A stretch of 57,085 nucleotides of DNA from Rhizoclosmatium globosum (GCA_002104985.1 MCGO01000231.1:1-57085); one strand, 5' to 3'. Counted from the first letter of the stretch, positions 1-11,684 are shown. Numbers and translations are program-made. Notes: generated by a model not told the origin, from the letters alone.

Positions 1-2229
1 AGCCACTAGCTTTTGTACATTATTCAAAAACCATCTCAATTGTTTGAAATAACTGCGAAATTCATGTATCATATCTGTGTTTGCATTTTATTTTTTTGAG
101 TTGAAGTTGCAAATGTCAGTAATTAGGATATTTTAGTGTTCTGGGCAAAAGCTGTGTTTGGTTTTTGTGCTGGGAAAACCGCGTTAAACAAGAGATATGC
201 GTCTTTTACAGTATAAAATTGATAACCTTGCAGCTTTGTTTGTATTGCGTCACACAGGGGAAAGTACATCCTTTCCAAATTATCTTAGCCCAGAAACCTT
301 CAAAGCAATATGGAAGGTACAGAAGGAATGCTTGCTTTCAAGTGGAGCAGGAGTAACTATATCTTCATCATTTTTGGAGAACTGGCAACCTTCCTAACCT
401 AACTCCACCCAATGACAGCAGCTGCTATCGCCTCCACGTTTGGCCCAGAAATTATTCATAACAACTCTGTTAACCACTAATAGACTTGTGCTGGATTTAT
501 CGAAGCGTGAGATACCGATAAACAACGATTTTTTGCGCAAGTGCATCATCGAAGAATATTGATCTTTATAGTGGGCAGCTATCGCAGCATTCTACACGAT
601 GTTTACCGTTGAGTTTATCGTCACAAGCTTCGTATCACAATTAAAATGGTAACATGAAGAATTGAACACAGAGTTCTTCACGCGGAATGTATGTTCGCTC
701 CCACTGTGCCACTTTGCTATTGCTTTGTATACCTCCATTGTATATACTTTCTACAAGTTGGATATATGACGAAAGGTGAAGCAGGAAGAAACAGGAATAA
801 GGAGATACTTTAAACACATTTATTTGAAGATTCGAGGAAATCTTTGATGGGTGAATGGAGATGGCATTCACCCATCTCCAAATGAGAAACCATTCAACAA
901 GACATCAAAATGGCAAAGACGAAGAGTCGAAGACGACAATTGACAACGACGAAAATGGCGGATGCCATAATGAAGCCTTCATGTTTACGTCGCTAACAAT
1001 ACGAAAGTTCCTATGGAAGTTGTGAGTTGTTTTGGTTCGTGGGTATTCAACTTACCTCTTACTATAGAACAAGACACTTGAAACAATTTAAATGCAAACT
1101 AATTGGCCGAGTATATTGAGCGGGTTGACTGGTTGCTTGTGGAGTTTGTGTTGAGAAACACAGGTCCAACATCCTTGAGTGCTACTTATGATGAGAGAAA
1201 CGAACGAAGAAGAAAGGGGAAGAAGGATGGGATGATGATGACAACGAAGTCGTAGATGAAGAGAAGGAAGTGCACTGATAAACCCAACCAAATGTCATAC
1301 TCAACGTAATCAAGGATCTAAACGTCGCTATTTGACGATATTTATTGCGATTTACCGATAATAAGAGACGATTATCGATATTTGACTATAATTCACTCTA
1401 TTTTTCTTTATTTTCCGATATCAGATCGGCTGTTATCGATAATACCGATCTGTTCGATACCCATCGCAAAATAACGCTAAAGGACGCACATTAGCGATAA
1501 ATAAAATTTTCCAGCACATGTCTAATAGTGTCGACGCTGCCCAACACTGACTCCATTAAATACATGCTAGACTTCCTTCCTTGTACTCAATGGACTTGGC
1601 ATTGTCAATGACAACATGAAGAAGTTGTCACTATTTATTTAAGGGGTAATACCACTGTCTCTCAACTATTTTTCAAGTCTGTGAAATAGAAGCTTCCGGG
1701 TATTCTGTCAAGATGTTGATCATGATTATAATGGCAGCAAGTGTGTTAGCATGTGAATCCCCAAATAACACTGATTGATTGTTTGTCTGATCTTGCTCAT
1801 GATTCAAGCTTAAGAACAATTTTTCAATGACCATGGTAGTTGCAATGGGACAGATAAATCTCATGTTACTGCCATAACTGCAATGCCTTCTGACAGAATT
1901 CGTTCAACACTGTTTGAACTTCTGGTTCAGTCTTCAACAGCCATACGCAATTTCTTTATTGTCTGTATTGCTTATTGAGATGTTTTATTTGATGGTGTCT
2001 AAAAAGATGTATCCATGAAGATAGCCAGAAAAAAAAGGGAAGAGGGAGAGCCTTCACCCTCTTTGACCATCAAATCTGAGATTTTTATGGATGGAACTAT
2101 TGAATCTTGACATTTTTGTTGGTGGTGAGATTTCATTTGTGACAATTTTGTATTTGACACAAGGAGAGGTCCGCAAACATAACAGGAGCTTGCTTTGTAT
2201 GTACATTTAATTGGTAAGTTTGGATTTGG
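1..2229. other. AT-rich stretch without a supportable gene
   Basis: Only short open frames occur on either strand and none shows a recognisable domain. The longest readable piece, about 66 codons at 197-397 (+), has no motif I know. Two patches, about 490-640 and 1310-1510, are dense in CGATA/TATCG words. The second contains nested palindromes. The stretch lies next to a decayed transposon and may itself be decayed mobile DNA, but nothing in it proves that. Confidence 0.5.
1422..1452. repeat. Nested palindrome in AT-rich DNA
   Basis: CAGATCGG (1422-1429) and its exact reverse complement CCGATCTG (1445-1452) flank a 15-nt spacer. That spacer contains the perfect 10-bp palindrome TTATCGATAA (1433-1442). 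The surrounding 200 bp repeat CGATA and TATCG words many times. The role is unknown; it could be a remnant of a transposon end or a protein-binding site. Confidence 0.5.
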
Positions 2230-4250
2230 AGGTTGACTCTTGGGTTGGATAAAGAAAAAAGGCCTGTTCATAGGCATGAACACAGACATAAGCTCATCTG
2301 CTCTCAACTAGTGGTAAACCTGACTCATAAGGACCTTCCCCCCATTTACCACAAAAGATTCTGCTTTGATATCATTGCATTCATTGGCTCAATGACTTCA
2401 CTGAACACTGTGTTGCTGCCTGATTTCAATTAATCTTCGTGAATCTCATTGGACTTGTGGCGTAGTTCAGATGAAGAATTCACAGTTACTCTATGGAGAT
2501 TCTATGTGGGACTTCACAAACGTTCCTAGGACAAATAGATTGCCGCCAGCAAATCTTGCAAAAAGCCTGGATATAATCCTTTCGCGACTGGGACGTCCCT
2601 CCAACATAGTCATTGAACTCTTAACGTGTGTGAGGAACAAACCAGTTTAGTTATATTTCTGACAATCAATTGATAGCGTAAAACCTATACTGAATTACCA
2701 TCAGCAAAAAGATGGAACAAGCTGTGGACCTTATACCTTGTTTGTACTCATACTGGCAGCTGTTGGACTTGTATTAACACCAGTTCACCCAATTCCATCT
2801 CAAATTCAAAGATTCTTTATAGATGTGTTATTACGGAACACATGTGTTGACATCAGGAAATACGAACTGACGGGATCCTATAATCATGAACACAAAGTCC
2901 AGTCCACAATCAAGAAGGGCCACACGTCAGTCTATCCATTGTAACACTGATTGTAAGTCTCTGAAGTATCATAGAGTGACAAGTGCTGATAGAGCTTTCT
3001 CAGCAACAAGCATCGATCAATCTGATCCTGTTCCATTCTCAAATCTTGAAACCTTGCGTCAGTGGCCAATATGGGAGGCCTTCTATCAAAGCTTCTGGAC
3101 TTTGATGCCAATGGAACACATACCTCAACCACATACCTCAACCACAGACAGCCAGGAATTTGAACCAGAGTCTGGACTGGATGTTGAACAAACCGACGGC
3201 TCCATTTTACCGAGGTCCTTTACTGAGATGAATGAAATTGCCCAATTCTACAATGATCCAGAGCGTAGAAGATCTGGTTGCCAAAGCGTGTGCAATAGAG
3301 CATGAGTCGCAAGGAGTGTTTACTGAACAGATTGTTGCCATCTTTGCCGGTTTTGGTATGCCCATCAAAGTTGCAAGAACCATTCCAAATAAGCGACGTG
3401 AGTTCAGATTCGAATCCTTGCTCATAGATTGAATCTTATTGTTTGAGATAGTTGAACTAAGAAGATGCCATCGCCATGGACGCCAAAGCCACAACACAAC
3501 CCAAATACAGAAAATCCTCATCTAAGAAAGGTGGATGTACGTTTGGATTCAATGCCACTAAGACCAAAGGTGGTGCTGGTACATTCTCGTTGACAGACGA
3601 CTGTATAAGCTGATTTATTGAAACAAACGCCGTGTCACGCAATACTTTGTTCTCTTGGAATCTGGTGCTTCCATTTGCACATGTTTGAGTCACTTGACAA
3701 CAGGAGTATTTTGCGAACACTTCTATTCTGTTCAGTTAAAGGAAGAGAGGTATGCTTTATTCACATTGGATATGGTTCCATCCCAATGGCTCAAAGTCCA
3801 GTGCCAAGATGATTGTCTGTTGGTCAGTGGATTGGATTGAATCAAACAAATTTGGATTGGGTCCCACCTGCAGTTTGATCTGATGTTCCAACTGATTCAA
3901 TTATGTCACATATTCGAGATGCGTTGAAAACCCCAACAGCAGCTTCAGCGTTGCACTATGCTTCTCAAACTCAAAATGAAGAAAATATTGCCTTTGCCAA
4001 CTTTCAAGCTCTGGCGGCTAGACTCTTTGAAGTTTCGCGCAAAAATGGAGGGCTTGCTTCAGTGGCCGATGTTCAGAAACAGATGAAGGTGATTCTAAAC
4101 AACCATTTGGGTCCATCTGATGTCCAAGAACCCCTATTCCCTAAATCCACGGAAAGTTAATGCCTGTGAACCAAAGAAATCCAAAAAGCGTAGAGGGGAA
4201 ACTTTCTCTTCCTTGGTGGATTCGACACCACAGAAGTCCAAGAAATGAAG
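2230..4250 (+). pseudogene. Decayed Mutator-like (MULE) element with Ulp1/C48 protease, FAR1-like and SWIM parts
   Basis: Reading across frames in order gives a C48 (Ulp1-like) protease core: VLLPDFN, then HWTCGVVQM (catalytic His) near 2440, YGDSM (catalytic Asp) near 2495 and QQKDGTSCGPY (catalytic Cys) near 2705-2740. A FAR1-like zinc-binding piece follows (KKGGCTFGF near 3520). Next is a SWIM finger of form CxCx(n)CxH (CTCLSHLTTGVFCEH, about 3675-3720) followed by VPSQWLK, and then a basic tail (KKSKKRRGE near 4175). MULE transposases with an attached C48 domain are a known type. Here the frames are broken by stops and shifts. The transposase DDE core expected between the FAR1 and SWIM parts has almost no room (about 70 bp), so the copy is internally deleted and cannot be active. 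Terminal repeats and a target-site duplication were not found. Confidence 0.7.
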
Positions 4251-5109
4251 TCATGACAGCTTTTATTGTTATTTTTGATCTGGCAATAAATCTGACTTCC
4301 ACAATTTATACTCATGGATTTAAAGGGTACGTGCGAGATAAGACAGTTGGTCCTATTTCACACGGGTACGTGCAAAATAGATTTTTCACTCTTGCGTTGT
4401 GTATGTGGTGGGGTGAAGATGCCATGGTATCAAAGTTTCAATTGCTGACAGAGAAAAAAAAATTGAGTTTTGCCACTACAGCCACCAACTCAACACACTC
4501 ACTAAAACCTTGCACCAGCAGACTTGTCCTCGCTAAAGCCCACTTCTGCTTGCTATAATTAAAGTTAGTTGCATTGTGATTTAACCCTTTCTTGAATGCA
4601 ACATAATGTGTTACAAAGATTTCTGTTAGTGTCGCCAATAGTCCCAGCTAAATTCTTAATTAACATATGATACATCAAATCATGTATGAATGCCATAGAA
4701 ACAAGGGAAACAAAAGAAACAAGATAGCAAGTGTGATAATGGAAGAAGAGGTCAGTCAACATAGCCGGGGATCTTAACAGCATATTTAATTGTTTAAATT
4801 TAGAATTTCGAAGGTGTCAGCAGTGACTTTTGTCATATTATATGTTTCTCCTCAATGCAGAGAAGGCTGAGGAGGACAATTGACAGACAGGTGTTGATTG
4901 GATACAGAGTCACAGGAAATAGATTAAATTCTGTTTCTTAGCTCATGATGTTTGATACATTATCTATTGAGAGAAATGTGGTATTTCAGAAAAGAGTGAT
5001 TAGTGTAGCATATTTAAGATTGAGCAAACCTAAAAGCTCACCTCACATTATGTCTCAGTTATCAGTAAAACATGGAAACAGATACATGTTGTCCCTTAAA
5101 TGTCACAAT
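4251..5109. other. Intergenic region between transposon relic and SUMO ligase gene
   Basis: No convincing gene is seen. Two near-copies of GGGTACGTGC lie about 40 bp apart at 4327-4377. The left part may still belong to the transposon relic. The right end carries the 3' end of the SUMO ligase gene on the minus strand, including an AATAAA just past its stop near 5105. Confidence 0.4.
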
Positions 5110-7239
5110 TTATTCTGTTTTTATGTTTTTCAACATCATTATCATTTCTTCATCACTATCATCATCTAACATCATTGAATCCTGAACAACTGTAGACTGA
5201 CTTTTCTCACAGATGCTGTCTGTCCCATCAGGTTTTAATAGGCACTGATTGTGAGGATAGTATTTGATGAGTAATTGTAATGTCTTTGTATCAACAGTAA
5301 GTTCCGAAAAGTTGATTCTCTTGCAGCAAATTACACACTTCCAATGAGAATTGTTGTTGTTGAATTCTATAAATGTCTGGAATGGGTTAAGAAAAGGCAG
5401 GTTGCCAACCAAAGCTACATACTTGAATATCAAAACATTGAGTGTGAGAACACCATTTCCCTCTTCCAGGAACTTTGATACGTTGGAGAGACAGTGGACA
5501 AATAAAGGTTAGGACAGTATTTCCATGTTGGATATCATTGTCATTGTTGGACTGATGACCTAACTGGGTCCTTTGTACAAGTTGTAGGTAGTTTGATCCA
5601 ATTTTTATGACAGAATCCATATTGAATTCACTTGATAGGATGGGAAGAGTCCAAAATGTTGGAACACATGATTTTTGACACATGCTGAGGATCCCTGACT
5701 CAAAAAGGTGAGTTGTAACATCACACAATGAGAAAATACGTCACCTTTTGAGACTAATTCTATTTCACATATCTTCAATGCAATTTCATCTGAAGTCAGC
5801 CGCTTCATAACAAGAACAAGAATATGAATGGCAACAGTTTGAATCGCAGGAAAGAGTAAACTGATATCCAGTACTTGACCTTGCAAGTCTGTCGCGGAAT
5901 CACAAACAAATTCTAGGGTTTCAAGAAATGTTCCAGTGAGATCCAAAATTTCATCATGATGCTGGAAAAACAATGAGTTAGAACGCTTGAAGGGGATGCG
6001 CGTATAATTCCCTTACTGTTATCGTAGAAGACTTCAGTTTATCTCCGATTTTTATAGTCACCACAGTTCCAAGAGGAAGACCAAGTCCTGGTTTTACTGT
6101 TTGATTTGATGATTCCAGCAAGAAAAATGTCTTTAGATGATATCTTGGCTTTGATAACATGTCGCAGATGGGTTTGGTCAAGAAAAAGTTGGTTGAATAG
6201 AAACGGCCATCGCGGCTTGTGAATTTTGACTCTGAGTGAGCATAGCAACCAAAGTCATGATATAGGGAAAATTCTTGTGGTATTTCTTTTGTCAACTTTC
6301 CCATTTGTATATAATGAGTAGCCGTTGGCTTCCAGTTGATGCTGCGGCCCAAAGCGATGGCTGAAGTATGGGAGACTATAGTAGATTTCTTTGAAGTAGT
6401 GGGAGAGTTTGAAAGAGCACGGAAGAGCAACGGATTACGGAAACTGAAAACACAAAGAGTCAAATCGAAAGAGGATTATTTGAGAGAGGCACATACGGAG
6501 ACGCGGAACCAGAATCTATTTTCGCCCGAGGGCTTTGCATGAGAGGAGAATCAACGGCCGTTAATTTCTTTCTGAGAGCACGAGGCGAGTGTGTTGAGGT
6601 AGTGACGTCTGTGCATTGAAAGGACAGACTCGCCCGAGCAATTGACGCGTATTCGTCCGTGAGAGACCCAATTTTTGTTTGCAACGGCGAGGATTGGTTC
6701 ATATTTATCAATGATTCTGTCAATGACGACGATGCTGTTTTGAAGTTGCCAAGTTCACAGACTTTTGCCACCCATTCCGCCTTCGATGAATATACTTTAA
6801 AACGATGACCCATTTTATCGCACAAGTAGCTGCACAAAGCACGAAGCTAGAAGTGTGTTGTTAGTCCGGACACTTCAGCAAGCACACTAATACGAATACG
6901 CACCTGAGGAATTGTGAATTGAGCGACACCGACTTGGCCGCCACTCAAACGCGCAGCAACAACAGAGACGGGAAGCCGAAGAATCGAAGCGATTGTTTCA
7001 GTTTGTTTTGCTTCTTCTTCAACGTCTTCTTCCACTTCGACAGTGTCAACGTCAACGTCAACGTCAACATCAAGGCAAAGGCCAACTGCTTCTTCGAACT
7101 CTGCGAACGACGCGTAAAGGGCAACTTCGCATTTGATTGCTGCGATGGCGCGTGCGAGTTTTGTTGTTGCGAGGCTGCGTGTCGTTGGAGGTGGTGTTGG
7201 TGTTGTTGGTGTTGGTGCTGCTGCTAGGGGCGAAAGCAT
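5110..7239 (-). CDS. PIAS/SIZ-type SUMO E3 ligase (SP-RING)
   Basis: SP-RING (MIZ) ligases pass SUMO from Ubc9 to substrates, mostly in the nucleus. The SP-RING is split by one intron: CPLSLQRIKVPGRGKWC, then HTQCFDIQ, then (after the intron) WKCVICCKRI. This keeps the Cys-His zinc pattern of the family. Upstream lies a PINIT-like region (IPQEFSLYHDF to LGTVVTIKIG) and the VLVMKRLTSDEI helix that precedes the RING in PIAS proteins. The C-terminus is acidic (LDDDSDEEMIMML), reminiscent of a SUMO-interacting motif, and ends IKTE. At least six exons join in frame with introns of about 45-60 nt. The start at 7239 gives MLSPLAAAPTPT; an in-frame start at 7341 is possible. The N-terminal part has no clear SAP domain and contains a DVDVDVDVD tract from a hexanucleotide repeat. 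It shares a 169-bp divergent promoter with BFR1. Confidence 0.8.
7038..7072. repeat. GTCAAC hexanucleotide microsatellite inside the SUMO ligase gene
   Basis: GTCAAC is repeated in tandem about four to five times on the plus strand. Read on the minus strand it encodes alternating Asp-Val in the N-terminal acidic region of the SP-RING gene. The unit is a multiple of three, so length changes stay in frame. Confidence 0.7.
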
Positions 7240-7408
7240 TGAGGGAATCAAGGAAAATTGTCTGTTGTGTTGTGAGCGAGGAAGAAAAACGAAGACGAAA
7301 CACTGGTGCGTTCCTTGTTTGCACTGGCCCAAGAGAAGCATCTCCCCTTGGGCTGCTGCTCCATCTATTCTCCCTGTTTCTAACTGGCAAGCTGTTACTC
7401 TTCAGATC
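7240..7408. promoter_or_regulatory. Divergent promoter between SUMO ligase gene and BFR1
   Basis: This 169-bp interval separates the two opposed start codons. No clear TATA box was seen, so a shared promoter is inferred only from geometry. If the SUMO ligase starts at the upstream ATG (7341) the interval shrinks to 67 bp. Confidence 0.4.
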
Positions 7409-9022
7409 ATGTCCGTTCGCATCCCACCTCGCCCAAACAAGGAGCTCCATCTCCAGGTAGCTACTCCTACTACTTATATTAACATGGCCTGCATTCACTG
7501 CTGACTCGTTCCCTCTGTCATCAGGAAGTTGAATCCGTTAAGGGTCAAATTGAGGCTCTTCAAAAGAAGATGGTAAGGCGTGAGAGGAGAGAGTGCAACC
7601 TAATTAACCGTCACCCAGGCTACTCTGCAGCAATCCATCGGCAGCACTGACAACATCAAGGGAAACTATGATGGAAAGATCAAAGACCTCAAGGCTCAGT
7701 TGGACGTCTTGGCGAAGGAGCGTACTGAAGTGAACAACGACCGTAACAAGAAGATGGAGCAGGTTAAGGCCCTCTCCGCCTCAATCAAGAAGAAGGTAAA
7801 AAGCAACGCTTCATTTATTGGAACAAAAGAATGCTCACAAGTTTCTTTAGAGCGAGGAGGCCAAGAGCGCCAAGGACAGCGTCAAGAACATTGCCGATAT
7901 TGAGAACAGAATCAAGTACGATTTAGCCACCAATAAGTTAATATCGATACTAACAGTGTTCTGTTCCCCATTAGCAACTTGGAACGTCAGATTAGCGCCG
8001 GTGGTCTTACTATGCAAGAGGAGAAGCGTATGGTTTCTGACATCTCCTCCTTGAAGAAGCAAAGAAAGGCTTTCGAGGCTGCCCCAGCTGGATCTGCTAC
8101 TTCAACTATCGAAGCTGATAAGGCACAGATTGAGGCCCTCAAGGCTGAGTTGGATGCCCTCAAGCCACGCAAGGATGAAATTAATGCCAAGTACGATGCT
8201 GTCAAGGCGGAATTGAATGAACTTAGCGGCGGAAAGAAGAAGGATCTGGATGCTTTCGGATCTCTCCTCGGCAAAAAGAAGGCGCTCAAGGCCGAAATCG
8301 ATGAGCTTTACAAGTCCTTGACAGCTCTTCGTGACGACTTCAAAACTAGAAGCAACGACTGGTTCGAAGCCACCAAGGCTGAGAGAGTTAGAAGAGAGGA
8401 GGAGTACAAGAACGAGCAGAAGGCTAAGCAAAACGAGCGTCTCAAGAAGGCTGCCGAACAGGCTTTGGAGAATGCTGAAATTCCAGCTTTCACTGAGGAA
8501 ATCAACACCTGCAATGCTCTCATCTCTTTCTTGACTCCATACTCCACATCTGGAAAGGTTGTTGCCAACGCTGCTGAGGCTACCACATCTGCTTTCGCTG
8601 CCTCCAACCTTCGTAAGGTAGAGACTGCTCTTCCAGACGGAGCTGTTGCCTTGAAAAAGAAGGACGATCGCGAAGAAGACTTCTTCATGGGAGGAAAGAA
8701 GGGTAAGGGCAAGAAGACTGCTGCCGTTGCTGCTGTTGTCCCAGCCACCAAGACTCTCAAGATTGACCTTGTCACTCTTGACTTGTTTGCTCAATTGAAG
8801 CTCGAAATTCCTCTTGCTGCCGGTGCCAATGTTGACGCTTCCATTGCGGCGATTGAGGAGAAGAAGGCTTCTTTCTTGGCTGACCAGGCTGCTCAAACAT
8901 TGAAGAACAAGGCTGCTGCTGAAGCTCGTATCGCTGCCCTTCAAGCTGCTGCTGAGGAGGGAAATGAAGCTGCTATTGAGGAGCTCGAGGGTGAATTGGT
9001 TGTTGAGGACATTGATGCTTGA
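7409..9022 (+). CDS. BFR1: BFR1-like nuclear segregation / mRNP coiled-coil protein
   Basis: Yeast Bfr1 is a polysome- and ER-associated RNA-binding coiled-coil protein that affects secretion and nuclear segregation. The start ATG at 7409 opens MSVRIPPRPNKELHLQ. Four short introns follow, and the joined product has the family block ENRINNLERQIS, then GGLTMQEEKRMVSDISSL. The final long exon (from about 7979) is almost entirely charged coiled coil, contains the lysine-rich GGKKGKGKKTAAV, and ends with two repeated Glu/Ala helices. Intron 4 (about 7916-7976) splits the codon before NLERQ, so translation from 7979 alone would miss the conserved N-terminus. Codon choice is strongly biased toward GCT, AAG and GAG, suggesting high expression. 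Confidence 0.85.
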
Positions 9023-9099
9023 ACACTTTTTGATGAAGGAGGAGCCTGGTTTGGCATTACTTGCCAATAATTAAACGTTATTCTTTGTTCAAATGCTAT

Positions 9100-9474
9100 T
9101 TATTTTTGTGTAGTTTCCTCTTCTTCTTTGAGTGCTGACATGAGTTGGTCACCATTCGCATCCACATTCACACCAACAACTTGTTCTTGGGCCGCAAGCA
9201 CGGCCAGCCTCTCCTTGTTTCGCTTCGCCACCACTCGTAAAGCAGTCTTTCGCTCGCCCTCTGACAGTCCTTCCCAGTTGGAAATCCGTGACATGGTTCC
9301 GTCAGTGTTGACAACAATTGGCCCAAGATGGTCAAGCGTGACACTTGCACCACCAACTTCAAGCTGGGATGGATCCACGCCCTCTTGTGCGGTGGATGGA
9401 AGAGCAAGTCGTTCTGTAGCCATTGTGAAGTTCGGAAGTAGGAATGCAGCAAAGAAGATTTTGGAAAACTTCAT
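9100..9474 (-). CDS. Small secreted protein of a conserved uncharacterised family
   Basis: A single-exon frame of about 124 residues. The start at 9474 (MKFSKIFFAAFLLPNF) gives a typical signal peptide; an upstream in-frame ATG at 9519 would place a Cys/Ser-rich stretch before it and is less likely. The core has GGASVTLDHLGPIVVNTDG followed by SRISNWEGLSEGERK and RVVAKRNKERLAVL. I recall this D-LGP-V-N-DGT-SRI-NW...ER pattern from small uncharacterised eukaryotic proteins of unknown function. The gene converges on BFR1 (77 bp between the stops). Localisation to the ER lumen or outside the cell is inferred from the signal peptide alone. Confidence 0.7.
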   Translation of the reverse strand: MKFSKIFFAAFLLPNFTMATERLALPSTAQEGVDPSQLEVGGASVTLDHLGPIVVNTDGTMSRISNWEGLSEGERKTALRVVAKRNKERLAVLAAQEQVVGVNVDANGDQLMSALKEEEETTQK

Positions 9475-9594
9475 AGTAACAAGGATTGAACAACAAGAGA
9501 ACGAAAAAGAATATTGCACTATTCTTTATTTATTATACAGTTACAGCCATAATTTGATTCTCCGCTGTTTCCAGCAGAGATTTGATTTTCACAT

Positions 9595-10172
9595 CTAAGT
9601 ATCAAAGTTTAGAAAACCCCCTTTCCCTTTGAACCATACTGCACTACCTGACAATTTCAATGCATCCTGTAACCTCAAGACTTCGCTTTTGTTATGCTCG
9701 ATTGTATTTATCTGCGCCTGCTTTATGGTTCCTAAAAAACGAATTAGTATCCAACAAGGCAAGAACATTTTCCTCACCCGCAACGTGGAATACATTCAGT
9801 AAACAGGAAATACGGTCTCGTTCGCCTCTTTCTCCGGTCACACTGGTGACAAGAGTCACTGCTGCCCAACACTCTTTGTAAATGTCGCGAGGAACACGTA
9901 AGATGCCCACGCCCGTCATAGGACTGAAGTATTTGATGGAAAGATTTGAAGCGATTCCAACAGCCATATCCCCGAACTGACGAGCAGCGATTAGCTGGTT
10001 TAACATAACTGATTGAGGTGGAGTTTACGTTTTGTTCAAGTGATGTCTTGATTGCCTTGAGGATACCATCTCTATTGATACTTTCATGGATGAGAAGTCT
10101 ATCAGAAGACGAAGAGGAAGAGGACTGGCGAGAAAGGAGTTGGAAAGCCAAGTATCGGTTCTTGAAACGCAT
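9595..10172 (-). CDS. POP5: POP5, RNase P / RNase MRP protein subunit
   Basis: Pop5 is a core protein of the RNase P and MRP ribonucleoproteins that mature pre-tRNA and pre-rRNA in the nucleus. The N-terminus MRFKNRYLAFQL matches the family start. After splicing come FGDMAVGIASNLSIKYFSP, GVGILRVPRDIYKECWAAV and CLLNVFHVAGGTIKQ, all hallmark blocks. Three exons: intron 1 is 52 nt (GTAAAC...GTCAG), joining ...SLEQN to FGDMA. Intron 2 (GTGAGG...TTTAG) carries a TACTAAT branch site and joins HVAG to GTIKQ. The product is about 140 residues, the usual length. It is divergent from the next gene, with 123 bp between the starts. Confidence 0.9.
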
Positions 10173-10295
10173 CTTTGGTTGGAACGAAGAAAAAGAAAGA
10201 AGTAACTACAGTTATGAACTTATGAATGAGGAACGAAAGAAAGAAAGGAAATTAAACGAAACAATAATTGTCGCTTTCTATCCAAAACGAGAACA

Positions 10296-11524
10296 ATGAG
10301 CGATGACTTCGAAGCGTGCCTCAGTAACTTGCGACAGGCTCACACGAAAGCTGTAACTACGAAAGATATTGTTCAGATTGAAAAGATCTGATGAGTTTAT
10401 TCAGATGGCCTCACAGGATGCAGAGCTCCACCGGCTAAGGGACCAACTTGCACGAAAAGATGCCGAAGTCCAGGTGCTTCCATTTTGCTCCAACTCAACT
10501 GAATCTTATGTTATTTTGATGCAGGAACTTGTGGCCCGGTTGGGCCAAACCGAGGCCCTTCTGTCAGCAGCCGAAACACGCGCAGCAACTCTCGAACGAA
10601 CCGCTCAGAAACTGGCAGCATTCAAACAAACAGTCATGAAATCATTACATGAAGATGAGTCCATCGACGAGATCATGAGCCAGATCACAAGTCCTTCAAT
10701 TCTCACACCGTCATCGAAACCGTCAATACCAACTTTACCTGTATCTCGAAACACTGGTAAATTCACAGACGAGAATATTTCGCTGTTTATTGAAACGGAA
10801 TAGAAGCTGGGGATTCGGATTATTTGTATTCTCGTGCTCCTGACGTTACAACCCGTTTACTTCAGTCGAAGGCTGGGACAACTTCATACTTGACTTCAGA
10901 TCGGTAAATAATATTTTTCGTTGATTTAATCCAGGGCTAACAGTAAATATCAGTGATTTGGGAACGTATCGAAGGTCACTCACAAATAACTCTATCACAC
11001 CAACCGTGCCTCCTGCTTCTTCTCATCAAATCCCTCTTTCTTCATCAAGCCGATCTATTAATGGAGTAGGATCTTCATCAGCTAATGTGATGCCGATAGA
11101 ACGGGAACCGCGAACTGTTCAATTCGCGTCTCTTGAGAAAATGGACGACGACTCCAACAACAACTACAACAATAACTCTATAAGATCAGGAACAATAGCA
11201 GCTAATTCGGTCAATAATGGAATATCATCACAGCAGGGTGGGAGTCAAAATAGTGGAGCAGGAGGGCTTGGGTCTGTGGATGGTCGTGAATTCTTTAAGT
11301 TGGCACGGGCAAGACTTTCAGCCGAAGACTTTTCCAATCTGCTGAACAATGTTAAAGCGTAAGTGGAGGCCAACGTAAATTGTAAACGACGATTGGACTG
11401 AACTTCGTTTAGATACAATGCTCGAGAACAAACACGGAATCGCACTCTCGACAATATGTATTCCTTACTTGGTGATCGAAATCGAGATCTCTATGAACAG
11501 TTTGAACAACTATTCTCCCGGTGA
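10296..11524 (+). CDS. At4g15545-like coiled-coil protein
   Basis: The spliced product begins MSDDFEA, followed by an N-terminal coiled coil (QDAELHRLRDQLARKDAEVQ, then ELVARLGQTEALL and KLAAFKQTVMKSLHEDES). A long Ser/Thr/Asn-rich linker follows. The C-terminal block is REFFKLARARLSAEDFSNLL, then NVKAYNAREQTR and LLGDRNRDLYEQFEQLF. The same layout and C-terminal block occur in the plant protein At4g15545 and relatives, whose function is not established. Five introns of 47-61 nt are needed. The first exon is only 20 nt; I place its donor at GTGCCT because that restores the frame. The Asn/Ser-rich linker has runs such as NNNYNNN. Confidence 0.75.
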
Positions 11525-11684
11525 TACCACTTCCTCCCACCTTCAGTCGCAGCCAACCAAAATAATAAATCAATGATTCGTTTTATTACGTAGATGAAGA
11601 CTGGAAATGATAAACACATGAGCAAAACATAACCCAAAAAGAAACAATCACGCAAAAACATGCTGCTATGGAATCTCTTCGACT

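Noticed and set aside
197..397. A 66-codon frame at the left end
   Set aside because: No start context, domain or codon bias supports it, and it overlaps another frame of the same size.
3400..3425. A tRNA-like TTCGAATCC word
   Set aside because: No matching A box, anticodon arm or acceptor stem could be drawn around it, and it lies in the transposon relic.
8102..9067. A 321-codon open frame on the minus strand antisense to BFR1
   Set aside because: It mirrors the biased GCT/AAG codon usage of the plus-strand coiled coil and is a Leu/Ser-rich shadow with no domain.
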